Source: Aptenodytes patagonicus
Taxonomy: Eukaryota; Chordata; Aves; Sphenisciformes; Spheniscidae
Direction: 5' to 3'
NCBI RefSeq assembly: GCF_965638725.1
Contig: NC_134970.1
Coordinates: 5,647,001 to 5,711,000 of the forward strand
DNA length: 64,000 bases
The translations under genes were made by a program, and so were the position numbers. The notes under the pieces were generated by a model that saw only the letters and a program-made list of their open reading frames with translations, did no database searches and was not told where the DNA came from. This document shows, in pieces, positions 10,747 to 23,139 of the stretch (the stretch's first letter is position 1; each line of letters opens with the position of its first letter).

Positions 10747-13700
10747 ATGGCTGAGGAGGATCTCCGGGGTTTGAGCACCCCTTTCTCGCTCTCCTTTTCG
10801 GGCAGTGGCTTTCTCGCCCTGTACCAGATTGGGGTGGTGCAGTCCCTCCTGGAGCTGGCTCCCGAACTCCTCAAGTCCGCGTGCAAGGTCTATGGGTCGT
10901 CTGCCGGCTCGCTCATCGCTGCTGCCGTGGTGTGCGGCATCAGCCTCGGTAAGACAATTATTGCCTAGATTTCCATACTATAGATTTTTTATTTCAAAAT
11001 AGAAATAGAGGAGCTAATGCCTTAAAGCACCGGTGGGGATGCGATACTGGTGTAACTCATATCACTCACAAGGCATAAAAGAAATCTGCAGATGTTGCCA
11101 CTTTCGGCAGCCATCCTGGAGCAATTTTGGGTGGTGTAAGCTGAAAAAGCCGGTAATTACTGTTTGAATGTTATCTATCTCAGATGGTTGGGCAGATACC
11201 GCATGGGTAAATCTGGATGTACCTGTATTTTATTGGCTCATTTTCCTGCTCCTGCTGAAGGAGCAGATCTTCTCCTCTTCTGCTGCGAGGTCTAAGGAGT
11301 GCCGAGATGTGTCCCAAAGCAAGTCTAGGTGGCCGTGGTGGGCGGATATGCCCATGTAAAGCCCCCTTGTCCCCTGTGGATCAGGTCCCTTGGCATCCTT
11401 AGCTGTGAAGGGACACGAGCGGCAGTCATATAGGTATCTACAGAGCTGACAGCCCTGTTTTCATGTTGCTTTGGGTTATCCCACTCAAACCTCCCAGCAC
11501 AAGGGAAGATGTGGCACGATTCCCCTTCCCAGAGAGCGGAGCACCTTTCCCCTTGGCAAAAGCTCAGCAGGACATGCCCAGGGGAACAGCAGTCCCCGCT
11601 CCAGCCCGGGGCTGGGGTTTCTCTTATTGCTGCAAAAGAAGTTTTACTCTGAATCTCTTTAGACAATGTGGAAACAGGCCCCCCTAGCAATAAGGTCATC
11701 TATGCGTAGAATTAATTCAGAGCAGTTAATCCACTTTTAATAATCCTATTCTCCCATATTTCCAATTAGTGTCCATGTGTAAACAAGTGTCGAAGTCTTA
11801 AGTCTTTGAAGGCTGATCCAAGCCCCACTTCAAACAATGGGGACATTTAGGAGGAGTGGGGGTTTTAGGGCCCAAATAATGACGGAGGAAGCAGGGAGGA
11901 AACACGCAGTTCCTGAAACCTCTGGTGGATGTTAGAACCGCTCTGCTGGAGCTACAAATAATTCAAAACTTTGGCAAATATATTTAGACAAAGCAGAAAG
12001 GAACCTTTCTGCCCATATGGGGATGAACTCCTCTACAAATCAGCAAGGGCCCCAAAACTTTCCTCTCCGATTCCTCCCGCTGGTGTAATTGGATGGAGCT
12101 GGGGCTGTCCAGCAGGTATAAATCAGTTTGGTAACTGCTCTTGCCATGGGCACCAGTGTTGAAATGGGGGTCTGCTTCACTGGGGGTGGTAGGCACCATC
12201 CAATTAGAGGTGCTGAGATGATCTTGTGCCCAAAACATTTTCCCCAGGGGAAGAAAAGACCTTTTGGGTAGTGATGATTCCGGCTGGGTTTCTAATAAGG
12301 ACATCGAGTGTGGTACAAACTCTGTCAAATTCACATTAGGGAGGATTGGGGCAAAAAGAGGGTTAAAGGTGTGCTTGGCTCCTGATGGGGTGTCCCACGG
12401 GGTGGCTGAGGTTGTGTACCCAGCCCCTGCCCTGACCCGGGCTGGGTGAGGAGCTCTGAGCTCTCTGAGCCAGGTTGTCCTCTGCCACCCCACCGGTTAC
12501 CTCCTGGGCACGTGCTTGTCACCAGCAAGCTGGTGCAGGCAGGGACAGTCACGGCATTGCATGCCAGGGTCATCCCTCGGAGTCAAAGTCCCATCCAGAG
12601 CCAAAGCCCCCAAAGGTGGGGTTGTCTCTCACCTCCTACCCGGCAGCTTGTGGGCGGTTTGTCCAGGTTTTTCCCCATGTCCAGGACACAGAGCAGTCGG
12701 ATAGTGCTGGCGGGTGCATCACAAGCCTGGGGTGTCCCCAGCTCTTCCGGCATCCCTGAGGACCCTGCATGAACCCACTGAGCATTAATCATCACGCCAC
12801 ATGGCCTGAGCATCTGCTCAAACATTTATAACCCCTCTTAATACCTGTGTTGCTCCAGTTGCCTTCGGGACACTCCATCTAATCCATCTGTCTGTCCATG
12901 CTTTTAAAGCAATCTCACGAGACAGCCCGGAAACCTTTACCCTTCCTTACAAAGCGACGGTGCTAAGGCAAGCCCGTGGCTTCGTGCTGCTGCAGGGTCC
13001 TGGGGAGCCCACCCGGGCGCAAGGATGGCTCTTTGCAGCACTGGGGAGCTGGATAAGCTTTTTGCTGCAAGAGTTTAACCACTCAAGGTGGGGTATTCCC
13101 CCAAGCGAGCTCCCCGCTTTAGCAAAGGGGACCAAGCTCCCTCCCTGGGATCAGGCTGACTGCGGGGTTTGCTGCACCCCTCTTCCCCCCGTCACTGCGC
13201 AACCTTTAAAACCTGGTGACTCCTGAGCCCTCGGCCGGGGGTCTGCAGCTCTGCTCCTTTAATCCAGCTTCTGGAATGTGCAGATGCATGTAATGACTAT
13301 TAACACCGTCTGGAAGGTCACCGGCAGAGCTCAGATGAGTGGGGAGTCCCAGCACGATGGGGCCAGGGTGCCTGGCTTGCAGGAAAGCCCTAAGCAGAGG
13401 AGGTGGGGATCTGCCCCTTATCCTCACCTTTGAGCCGTCCCAGCTGCCCCGTGAAGCCTGGGGCTGCCCACGTGCGAAATCGGAGGTGGAAAGCGGGAAC
13501 GTGTTGTGCAAGTCACATTGGCACAGGTAACTCGGTGTCTGCACCTGCGTCCCCCCTCCCGGGGCTCTTTGGAGCCTTTCCCTAATCCCCGGCCAGGCAC
13601 CTCTTGAGCACCCACCTCCGGTGCAGACAGGGATTTCACCAGTGGGGTCATGCTCAGCAATACATTGTCCTTTGAGGACATCACGGGGCTGATCTGCCCC

Positions 13701-16700
13701 TTTCTGTCCTGCCACAATGTCCCCCATTGTAGCAGCAGTATCATCCCGGGGTCACGCACAGGGGCTGCAAGAGGCTTTATTTGTGAGGAGTGTTAAAAAA
13801 TAGGATTAAAAATGTAACTGTTAGGGCAGCAGGGATATTGACTTTCTCTCTGTCTTCCCCCCCCCCCCCCCGCCGGTGTCAGATGGCCTGAAGGAATTTT
13901 TCTTTGCCACGGCAAAGGAAGTCAGGAAAACCACCCTGGGCCCTCTCTCTCCCAAGTGCAGCTTGCTGGCGAATATCAGGACTGTTTTGCAGCGGATGCT
14001 ACCAGAGGATTCTTACCAGCTGGCTTCGGGGCGGCTGCACATCTCGCTCACGCGGGTGGTGGACGGCCAAAACGTTATGGCCTCTGAGTTCAGCTCGAAA
14101 GAGGAGCTCATTCAGGTAAAGGGACCTTCCTCTGATGCCGTAGGAAGATCTCTACCTACTGCTTGGGGTGGAGGTACCTAGGCATTGATGTCTTTAACCC
14201 CACTGTTTTCTACCCGAGATGGAGAGAGTGTCAGGAAGCTCTGCCAGAGCTGTGGTCCCACCACAGTGAGCTCCATGAGGCTTGGAGGGAGGGAGGAAGA
14301 TGTTAGGTCCAGAGTCAGGCAGGAATAAATCATGCTAAAAAAGCAGAAGGTTTGTTTCCAGCCTCAAAAGGCTGATGCCGACATGTTGGCCGGCTCTGTA
14401 AGTGCTAACGACTCTGCGAAGAGCTGTGTTAAAGCTAACATGACCTCCCAGCGTTCTGGACAGGTCTCTCCTCGGCCAAGTCCCATTGGCAGTAATTTTC
14501 CTTGTTGCCTCAGCACTTTCCTGGGAGGAAAGAGCAGGGCAAAGCATCTGTGCTGCCAAACAAGCAGCTGATTAACCAGTAAATTAGCTGCTGGGGAAAG
14601 AATCCCAAGGTAAAACCCTAACAGAGGTGACCATGAGGTCGTGGGCTTGCTTGTCCCAGGGAGACAGTAGAGGATGGCAAGTCCATGGAAATGTTGGAGT
14701 TCACCCCGTGGTGCCTGCCCTAGGTCAACCCAGGAGCCTGGGATGCTCATTCCCAGCTGATGAGATTGGTGGAAAATGGTTGCAAATGGCCCAGCAGTGG
14801 CTTTATCATTGACAAAATCCAAGCAGAATGAAAACACATTGTGAGGATGCCTTGGTTTGGTCCCAAAACCCACAAATATGAAAAATGACCTCAAAGCTTC
14901 ACCTTGCCACCGTCAAAGGGCAGTGTTTGGACAGTGATATATAGATATACAACTCTAATATTGCCGGCAGCTACAAAAATAAAAAATGAAGTGCTATGCC
15001 CTTCTCAAGAGAAGTGTTTCAACTTTATTGAAATGAGATGTTTTCCCCTTCTTGGAACCTTTCTTGACACAGTCAAGTGCAAAGTCCAGGTGGTACCGAC
15101 AGCCTGGCTCCAGACGATTTGTCAAGCCTGAATTTGCAGGCACCCAGTCAACAGCTTTTGTCCAGGAGAACTTTGACAGGAACATTTACATCTGCAATCC
15201 CTCTCCTCCCCCAGGCTCTGCTCTGCAGCTGCTTTCTTCCTATCTACTGTGGATTCATCCCTCCATCCTACCGAGGTGTGGTGAGTGATATTTCCAATAA
15301 AACATATGCTCCCAGCAGTAGGTTCTTGGGTTTGAACTTTACATTCCCTTGAGCAGAGAGGGATATCTATGTCTAGGCTGCTTCTTTAGTTAATGGAGGA
15401 TGATAAAGCCTTTTAGCTTGTTCTTCATCCCATCCTAAGATGATAGCTGGGTGGAATTGCCATCTGGAGAGGCCTCTCCTACGGACAGAGCCTGGATGAC
15501 TAGATCTTGCCTTGCAGATCTCCAAAGTGAGATGAGAGGACGCCCACACTCGGGACTTTGACACACAACCCAGTTATCCTGGGCAGGATCTGTCTGCAGT
15601 TGCAGATGTCTCCATTAGCTCAGGTGCAGACCTGCATGGCTGAAATATTGCAAGTTTGTGGGAGGATCCTCCCCCAACCATGTGCATATTCATAGTCTGT
15701 GAAACACCGCAGTGAAGTCAACAAATTTGGGCTGGCTTGTTGCTGACCCTCAGGGAAGGAGGAGCACAGCAGCGTGGTGGTGAAGCATGTGCAGATGGAC
15801 CACGCAGCAGCTGATGCATCGTGACCCGCTTGTGTGTCAAAGCCCACAAAGCCACGATACCGGATTTGCAGCTGGGATAGAGCTAGGATCTTGCCTTGAC
15901 TCTTGTTGGTCTGCACTGATTGAGCCTATTTAGTCCTCGGATGTCTGTACCCGGCTGTCAGGTCAGATCTCCCGGACTGCAGGGCTTGCCCACAAAGTGC
16001 ATAATGTTTGCAGGACCCAGAGCTCGGCGGCATTGCTGGATGAGGCTCCTCTGCACTGTTATCTCATGAGCATTTAATTCGATCAACTGCAGTCCTTGCA
16101 ACCTCAAATCCCACTGGGGTGGGTGGTAAATTCAGATTCTTCTTGGAATACAGCAAATGACATTTTCCTTGCCCAGTGAGTAATCCTCCAGGGCTTTGCA
16201 GGCAATTATTAAATGCGGGAGCCCTCCTGCTTGATCTCAGGACTTGAAATTTATACGACAATGTAAATTCAGTGATGTTTGAATTGGCTAACGACTGCCA
16301 AAACAACTTTACAAAGCTTTGTGAATTAAAAGAATTATATTTCTATTTTAATGACTGCTGTGCATTACAGCACCTGGTTGAGGAGCCGGCTGGGTGCTGT
16401 AGGCAGGGCAGCAGAAGGAGCTGGCAAAGGCCAGGATAAAGAGCAAGGGGTGGGAAGAAATGCTGTTGCAAGTGGGAAGAGAGGACATGCTGGGACTGGC
16501 TCGCGGCAGGAGATGTTGCCTTTACAGCTGCTTGCTTTCCTCTCGGTGACGCTGCCCCCACGCGCATGCTGTAGCAATCCTCAGAGCAAACCCTCCCTCT
16601 GCTATTCCCCCTCAGCGATACGTTGATGGAGGATTCACCAGCCTGCAGCCTGTTTCCAGCCTGGAAGAAGCCGTGATCACTGTGTCCCCATTCACGGGAG

Positions 16701-18489
16701 AGCTCGATATCTGTCCACGGGATTGTCCTGCTACCTTCCTCTGTTTCCAGATCTTTAACAGCAGCATTCAGATCTCGATAGAAAACCTCTGCAGGATTAG
16801 CTACGCTCTCTTTCCGCCTAGCACCATGGTAAGCCCACCAGGTCTTCTCCCCAGCTTTGTTTTGGTTAAAACTAATTAATGCTGGACCTGCCTTCCCACG
16901 CTTTAAGGTTCAGCTCAGTCTCCATCGTTAATTAATCAGATTTCAGGGGCAGTGCATTTTTTTGGTGGACACTGCTGAATGGGTGGCCAACCTGGGATGG
17001 GGTCCACCCTGGTTTGACAACCTGCAAAGGACCAGTGCTTTGGTAGTTGGAAACCAGTCTGTGCTTGCTGCCTCCCCAAATGGGCCATCCCGACCCTCCG
17101 CGGTCGAACAGCCTTGGATAGATCCTGCCGGTGCCCGGATGGAAGGCTCTTTAGTGACCTCACGTGTTTCTCCTTGCAGATCTTGAATGACATTTTCTCA
17201 CAAGGGTACCAGGACACGGCCCTTTTCCTGTACAGGAACAGTAAGTGTTACCCCAAGACCCGAAGGGCAGCCTGGAAGACGACCCACTGCCCATCGGCAT
17301 TGCATGGCCGATGCAACCGGCCAAACATCAGCCCTTTCTTTTCGTGTCTCACAGATGCCTTTGGCTTTAACTACTTCGATGGCAATTTCCGCTTCGCCAG
17401 CATGTGTGGGAAGAACGACTTTACACAATCCAACAGGACGTTCACTGGCCTATGCAAAAGCATACCGCAGTGTGTGGCTCCTTGCTTCCTGCCAGGTAGA
17501 GGATTTGGGGTACTGATCTTGGGTTTTGGGGGTGGCTGGGGCCACTGAGGGCTGCTGCAGTCTTTGAGAGGAGAAGTATTATATTTAAGACGTTACTGAG
17601 GTATTTATTGTAGTAAATATTTCCATATCTGCAGTAGCCGTTCGCAAAGAGGCTTTGTAAGAGCGGCTCAAGCTGGATCTTGGCCTGGACTTTAGTACCT
17701 ACAGGCTGAGCTGCAGCAAGAGTTGCTGGACAAGAGGAATTATTGCAGTTATTGGGTTATTTCTAATTACTGGTCTTTATTTACTTCTGTGTTGTCATTC
17801 ATGGGCACAGGCTTGGCTCTGTGGAGGAAGGAGCAGGTGAATGGACTGCAGAATCCACTGTCAAAGGTCCTGTTGCAGCCATACAGGCTGCCAGCTTTTG
17901 TCAGCAAGGGGTAAGAACACCTTGATAGAGGCATCGAAGCCGAGAGTGATACAGAAACCAGTGGTTGTGCCTTCAGCAGTGGCGAGACAGCTGAAGGGAC
18001 ACGCTGCAAGATTAGCACGAAGCACGCAGGCGTCCCTGCAAGCCCAGCGTCGGGGTATGCAATGGGCTGTAGCATCCTTCAGATGGCAGCTCCATGAGAA
18101 ACACACGGGGCAGCCTCCGGGGCAGTGCGGGCTGGCAGCGAGTCTCTCCTTCTCTACGGACCAGGGCAAGCTGCTGCACGCCTACTGCATAAACAGGCGT
18201 AGCGGCATCCCCTTCCTCTGCAGAAGGATTTGGTATTCCCTAAAGGCAAGCTCTCAGGGAGAGTGGGTATGGCTAGCAGGAACACCATAGGATCGCTTGG
18301 TTATGAAAAAGAGTATAACAGCGTGCATGCACCATTAACACCCTCCCCCTTCATTTACCCGTCATTAAAATCTGCCTGTTTGTTTTGCTTTTGCAGGCTG
18401 AAGAAGCTGTGGGGACTGCTGGAAGGTATCAGCTCCATGGTAAAACAGTTCCAGAAGCTCCTCCAAACCATGGTGTCTGGTTTGCCTAA
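10747..18489 (+). CDS. PNPLA1: PNPLA1-type patatin-like acyltransferase/lipase
   Basis: Exons with GT-AG borders and consistent phases are 10747-10948, 13883-14115, 15215-15280, 16616-16828, 17180-17240 and 17355-17495. They encode 305 residues with the full patatin core: oxyanion loop FSGSGF (residues 17-22), nucleophile motif GSSAG with Ser52, and YVDGG with Asp171 forming the Ser-Asp dyad. The segments LPEDSY, SLTR-like HISLTR and [12 protein letters not shown] match mammalian PNPLA1 best. In mammals PNPLA1 makes omega-O-acylceramides for the skin barrier, using PNPLA2/ABHD5-linked lipid stores. The start has a strong Kozak context (GAGATGG). The 3' end is uncertain: exon 6 ends in phase 1. 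One consistent path is 17879-17910 then 18397-18489, ending at TAA. An amphipathic frame over the last exon ([14 protein letters not shown]) would need another exon. The C-terminus is much shorter than the proline-rich human one. Confidence 0.82.
13857..13871 (+). repeat. 15-C homopolymer in the PNPLA1 intron 1 acceptor
   Basis: A run of 15 C bases forms most of the polypyrimidine tract just before the exon 2 acceptor (GTGTCAG, ending at 13882). Such runs vary in length and are prone to sequencing error, so its exact length is unsafe. Confidence 0.7.
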
Positions 18490-20016
18490 GAGAGCCGTGG
18501 CCAGGAGGTGAGGTGCTCTGGGCATGCAAACCCTCAGCGGAGGGAGAGCAGGGTGCAGAGCAGGGAAACCCCGGGGGACCTCACCCATCGGTCACTGGTG
18601 CTAAGCGTGGCTAAAAATTCCAAATCTGGGGTACCCCACATTAAAAGTAGCTAATTTTTGTCCTCGTGATATTATCTATTTAGTGACATCTGAAAGAAGC
18701 TATGAACTAGCTTAGTGCCGCTTCTCTGCGGCAACTTATTCTTGTTCCAGAGCATTTATCTGCTGGGCTCTGTCCTAGCAGGACATCAGGCATGTTCACC
18801 AAGATCCTGAGACGTGTTTTGGCACTAAATTCTCAAGGAATGAAGGCATTTAACTTGTCACACACATAGCTTTTAAGCCATACCTCCCTAAAACCTGCTT
18901 GCAAGTTACTTCACGTGCAGCTGGCGAAGAGATTTGTACAGAATGATTTCATACTGCAGGCAGCTACACAGTTCCTCAGCCGTGAAAAAGCCCTTCAGCA
19001 TCAAATGTCCCTGGGGCTACTTGTCCCTGTTGGATCATTGACCCTGACGCAACTAACTGCCAGTTTGTTCCCTTAGGTAACCGTCCTGGATGGGCCCTGG
19101 GGGTACCCGACATCATGCAATTCTGCTGCCCCGGGAAGGGGTGGGTGACACCGGAGCTCATCTCACACAGTGGCACGGCTGCTGTTTTTTGTGGAGTATT
19201 TTGAGGGTGTTTTTTTCACTTGGGGAAACCAGCTGATTTTGTTCCCAGTGCTGCTGCTGCAGTCTCCCTGTCCAGGTCTGACCTGCTTTAACATGACGGC
19301 CGAACCGCAGTCTGCGCAGGGGAGATGGGGCATCTTTACTCGCATGCGCGTACAGCCCGGCTGCCGGTTTCCCTAGCCACTCGCCTTGCTGATGACCAGC
19401 AGCACCCCTCTCCCTGCTTTAATGCAGATTACAGGGCAGACATTTGCCAGGAAATGTCACATTTTAAGTGTTTGCCTCCCACTCAAAAACTTTCAGAGAG
19501 ATTCATCAAACAGAAAACAGAGAGAGGGAGAAGCCTTAGGGAGCATCACACTGGGCAGGAACTCATTTTTATCCAGTTTCCTGAAGTTATTTTACCAATT
19601 ATCTATTCTTGAGCTTCATACACCCTCAGAGGCCTGCTTCTCCTGACAGTGGAGGTAGGTACACATTTGGACCCTCTGCATTTGCAGCTGTGGAGAAGGA
19701 TGGAGAAACCTAAAGATTAACCTCCCCCTACCTCAGAGTACCACAGTCTTGCAGGCTGCATCTCCTATTGCACCGGGAGAGCTGACATTTCACAAATGCA
19801 TTAGTTCTTTCCACGCGATCTTCTGTAACTCACTGCTATGACCAGTGTACGGTCCAGGCACACACACCGCGTGTTGCTGGTCTGTACGTAGAAGGAATTG
19901 GCACTCTTATAATCCCAAATACAATTTGCACATCAGAGGCTGATGGATTGGCTGTATCCCAACTGTCTCCCCCGTTTGTTGGTTCCCGATGGGCAACACA
20001 AATGGATCACAACAGC
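18490..20016 (+). other. Probable PNPLA1 3' UTR or downstream flank
   Basis: No further patatin-like exon is visible. The stretch is moderately AT-rich and leads to a palindromic poly(A) signal at 20017-20046. Whether it is transcribed cannot be read from the sequence. Confidence 0.35.
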
Positions 20017-20046
20017 ACAAGCTGTTTATTTGAATAAACAGCTTGT
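20017..20046. terminator. Palindromic, bidirectional poly(A) signal candidate
   Basis: Two perfect 14-bp arms (ACAAGCTGTTTATT and its complement) flank a 2-bp centre. The palindrome places AATAAA at 20033-20038 on the plus strand and at 20025-20030 on the minus strand. T-rich sequence follows on the plus side. It lies between two convergent patatin genes. Confidence 0.45.
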
Positions 20047-20630
20047 TTAATTGCACAAAGGGAAATGGTACAGAGGGAAGTTTCATCCAAAGCACCCGGG
20101 AGACTGCAGGCATGAACGCGGGGAATAGCTGAAGGCTGCATTGGTGTAAACAGATGCAAAGTTAACTACAAATGCTCAGTGAAAGATTAATATAATATGT
20201 TCTGCTATCTCTGGTTGAAATTAGTGACCTGGGAATATTTTCTCTGCAATGAGGTTGCTAGAAGAAACCCGGATGCTTATTTGCATTGGATCCATCAAAA
20301 CCTGCTCCTGTCTCTCTTCCATCCTGGATGGATTTACATCTCTCAACCCCTGCAGCCAAAGCTGGGCTGCTCAAAACCAGCCTGTGAACTGTGACTATGT
20401 TCCTGCCACAGCTCAAAGTGGAGAGGGCGCAGAGACACCCACCACTCCCCGGGCAGGAGCAGGGCCAATCAGCCCATCATTTGCTTTTGCTCATACTGCG
20501 CTTCTGCTTCCCCTGCCAGGCAGACTGCCCCATTTCTGCAACAGCCCTTCTACCAGGCTCCTGGTCTTCCTAGCAAGCACCACCACCTCCAGGCAGGATA
20601 TAACCAGTTCAGTCAGCCTCAGGCAGTTAC
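20047..20630. other. Gene-less stretch before the provirus
   Basis: I see no exon or repeat family here. Overlapping frames at 20197-20716 run into the LTR and are not protein-like. Confidence 0.4.
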
Positions 20631-20635
20631 ACTAT

Positions 20636-21381
20636 TGTCTTGGATGGAAGCGAGCGAGACTGCACTTCACTCGTAAGAGAGAAGCAACAATACACTTGAC
20701 TGATAGAAAACAGTGAGTTAGAGTTCAATGGTAAATGCGACAGTGGTTTAACAAGATCCGATGGCAAGGTGCACTTGATTCTTTACTGCATAGAGGACAG
20801 GGTCAGAGAAAACTGTTAGGGAGACCCTCCCGGTGAGCCATGAGGTTCAGAAAGGACCCCCTTGCTTTCTAAACTCCTTCTCAGAGAGGAGTCTAGGTGC
20901 GGCTGGATCCAAACCTAGTCTCAGACTTGGTCAACGGTTTATGTCTAAAGGATTATAGATGCGCAATTAATCCTTTCTATCACTTAGCTAAGATTTCAAA
21001 GTTTAGCATGCTGTTAGTCACTTACCGAGGATCTGCTGCGGCAAGGAATCTCTCAACCTCGAGGAGTAACCTTGAGAGGCGTCCCTACTGAAGGGGAGAT
21101 CCCGCCGTGCAGGAGAGCTCAAAGGGCTCTTGGGCTGCTCACTATTTATAGGGGCAAGATGACTGACTCATAGTCATATCTGCATACTGATAACTGTGGT
21201 TAGGTGGGCCTATTTCTCACAATAACCCTTGGTTATTGTGGTGTTATCTGGCTCCCCAATCCACTTTGAACGGACACAGCTATCACTATCAGCATCCATT
21301 AACGACCGCCCCTGGTAGTTATCGCTTGAGGAGGGTTACAGGAGATAAAGGTCAGGTTGGGCAGGGGAGCACACCGTCACA
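20636..21381 (-). repeat. 3' LTR of the provirus
   Basis: This 746-bp repeat starts TG and ends CA in either reading. On the minus strand it contains a TATA box (CTATAAATAG, 21142-21151), an AP-1 site (TGACTCA near 21165) and a RUNX-like TGTGGT/ACCACA. A 23-bp palindrome lies at 21218-21240. A variant poly(A) hexamer AGTAAA on the minus strand (near 20777) is present here but lost in the other LTR. Confidence 0.92.
21218..21240. promoter_or_regulatory. Perfect palindrome in the LTR U3 region
   Basis: Ten-bp arms, CACAATAACC and GGTTATTGTG, flank a CTT centre about 70 bp upstream of the LTR TATA box. The same palindrome is intact in the other LTR (near 26814-26836). It could be a binding site for a dimeric factor. 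Confidence 0.6.
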
Positions 21382-21395
21382 CTCCACCCCATCAC
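21382..21395 (-). other. Polypurine tract of the provirus
   Basis: Directly inside the 3' LTR the minus strand reads GATGGGGTGGAG, a purine-rich run in the position of the plus-strand primer. Confidence 0.6.
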
Positions 21396-21559
21396 TAGTC
21401 AATTCATCTTATTCTCAGAGTGGTGGTACGGTCACCTCTTGCCTCTGTGCCATAAATAGTATATTGATAATTTATGTGCTTACAGATCCATGGTAAGTAG
21501 ATAGTGAAGTATTACTATTTGCTATGTCTTAGCTTGTATGTTTTGGGTGGTTGGAGTGG

Positions 21560-23040
21560 GTTATTTGTTTTATCATGTACCAAAACTTTATATACAATAT
21601 GATTATAAGCAATAGACACATTAGAGTTAGTAAAATCACAACTGGGTGAAGCGTGAGATTAAAAACTCCTGTTGCTGTTGGCGGCCATCCGAGAAGAGTT
21701 TCTCACCAGTGGTGTTCTCCATCCTTCTTCACTCTAAGACATGGCGTATCTCTTCTGCATCTTGATGAACGGTGATTAGAGTTTCGTGTCCATTGTTTCA
21801 GACGCGTTCTAGCAGTTGACACAGGCCATCATGTTGTAATAGTTTCTTCACCAACATAAGATTCATTCCGATGGGGGTAGGCAATAAATCTTGACTCAAT
21901 GTATAATTAGATTGTAACAATTGATAAGACGTAAGAGGAGCTGAATAATTAAAGTCGCATCCCACAACATTAGTAAAGTTACAAACACAAATATTTGAGC
22001 GATTGCTTGTATCTACAGTAATGTTATCTACGAATATAAAACCACAAAGGGTTCCCATACAAACACATCCTTTTCCAATACATACAAATACAGCTTCAGG
22101 GGCTTCATCGGGATGTATTTCAAAATGACAAACGTTTTGTTCAGTGTCAAGACAGATGTCTTGGGCTTTGATGGTGTTACTCTCACAAATAAATCTTCGT
22201 TGTCCCCGTACAACGCATGCGTTAACATCAACAGTTTGCCATTTGCTTCCATTTCGTTGGGCCCACGCTCTGTCTTCTAATGGATGGAGTATCGCTCCAT
22301 TGTGGTCTAATCCTTATGCAATGACTGGGTATATGGTGTATACCGAAGCATTGTGAATTGTTAAGACAAAAGCTGTGGCTTTATTGTTGATGGGGTCATA
22401 AGTGAAATTAACCAAATACCACCAGGACTGGAATTCTTTCTCAAATTTAGTTGCATTATCCCAAATTACCTTTCAAATTTCAGTGGTTAGGGTGCCCTCT
22501 TCACCTTCTCTTATAATTGCTGCTACCGTAGATTGCATCCACAGTTGAGCCTGGATACAACTAAGAGCTAGAGAAACATTATTTTGGGCTGCACCAAGTG
22601 CAGCCACAATCAATTGGTGGTCCCTTTCATTAATTCTTTCCCTGCCGTTCCTTGAAGTCGGGGAACTTATTATTAGCTTCATCTTTATCCCAGCTCCATT
22701 TGTTTTCTAAGTATATTTCAGTTCCGTGCATGACCACAGTGGAAAGATTTAAATCTCCCTTACTAGTGGGCTTTCCCATACTCCCGGTGTCCTCAACATG
22801 AGCTTGAGACCATGGTCACCCTGGGGTTCTTTGACCACAGGTTAAGAGGAGCGGCATTGTTAGGGTTTGGAATAGTAGCATGAACACAGCATTTCTGTTT
22901 GCTGTAAGAAAAAAGAGACTTGTTTCGGTGGGGAGAGTCCGAACAGGCTACCCCATTAAAAACAAGGAAAAATCCATCATGCAGTAATTCTGTGTTTTGC
23001 ACCACTGCTATCGGTAGCTTCCCAGGCAAGGGGGCCACGA
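21560..23040 (-). pseudogene. env remnant of the provirus
   Basis: Fragments in several frames show surface-protein character: many N-x-S/T sites, Cys-rich stretches (22058-22000) and an ectodomain-like helical segment rich in Ala, Leu and Gln at about 22520-22640. A hydrophobic run of about 18-20 residues at roughly 21587-21650 looks like the membrane anchor, followed by a short basic tail. Stop codons and frame changes break it, for example near 21798, 22473 and 22793. The position between pol and the purine tract fits env. The family is not recognised with confidence. Confidence 0.65.
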
Positions 23041-23139
23041 GGTTTAATTGAAGTCATAGGCACAGTACCGATGGAAGGTAGATTGACCATCACAGGCTGT
23101 CCTGGCTGTATTTTCTCAACTTGTTTAACTACTCAGACT

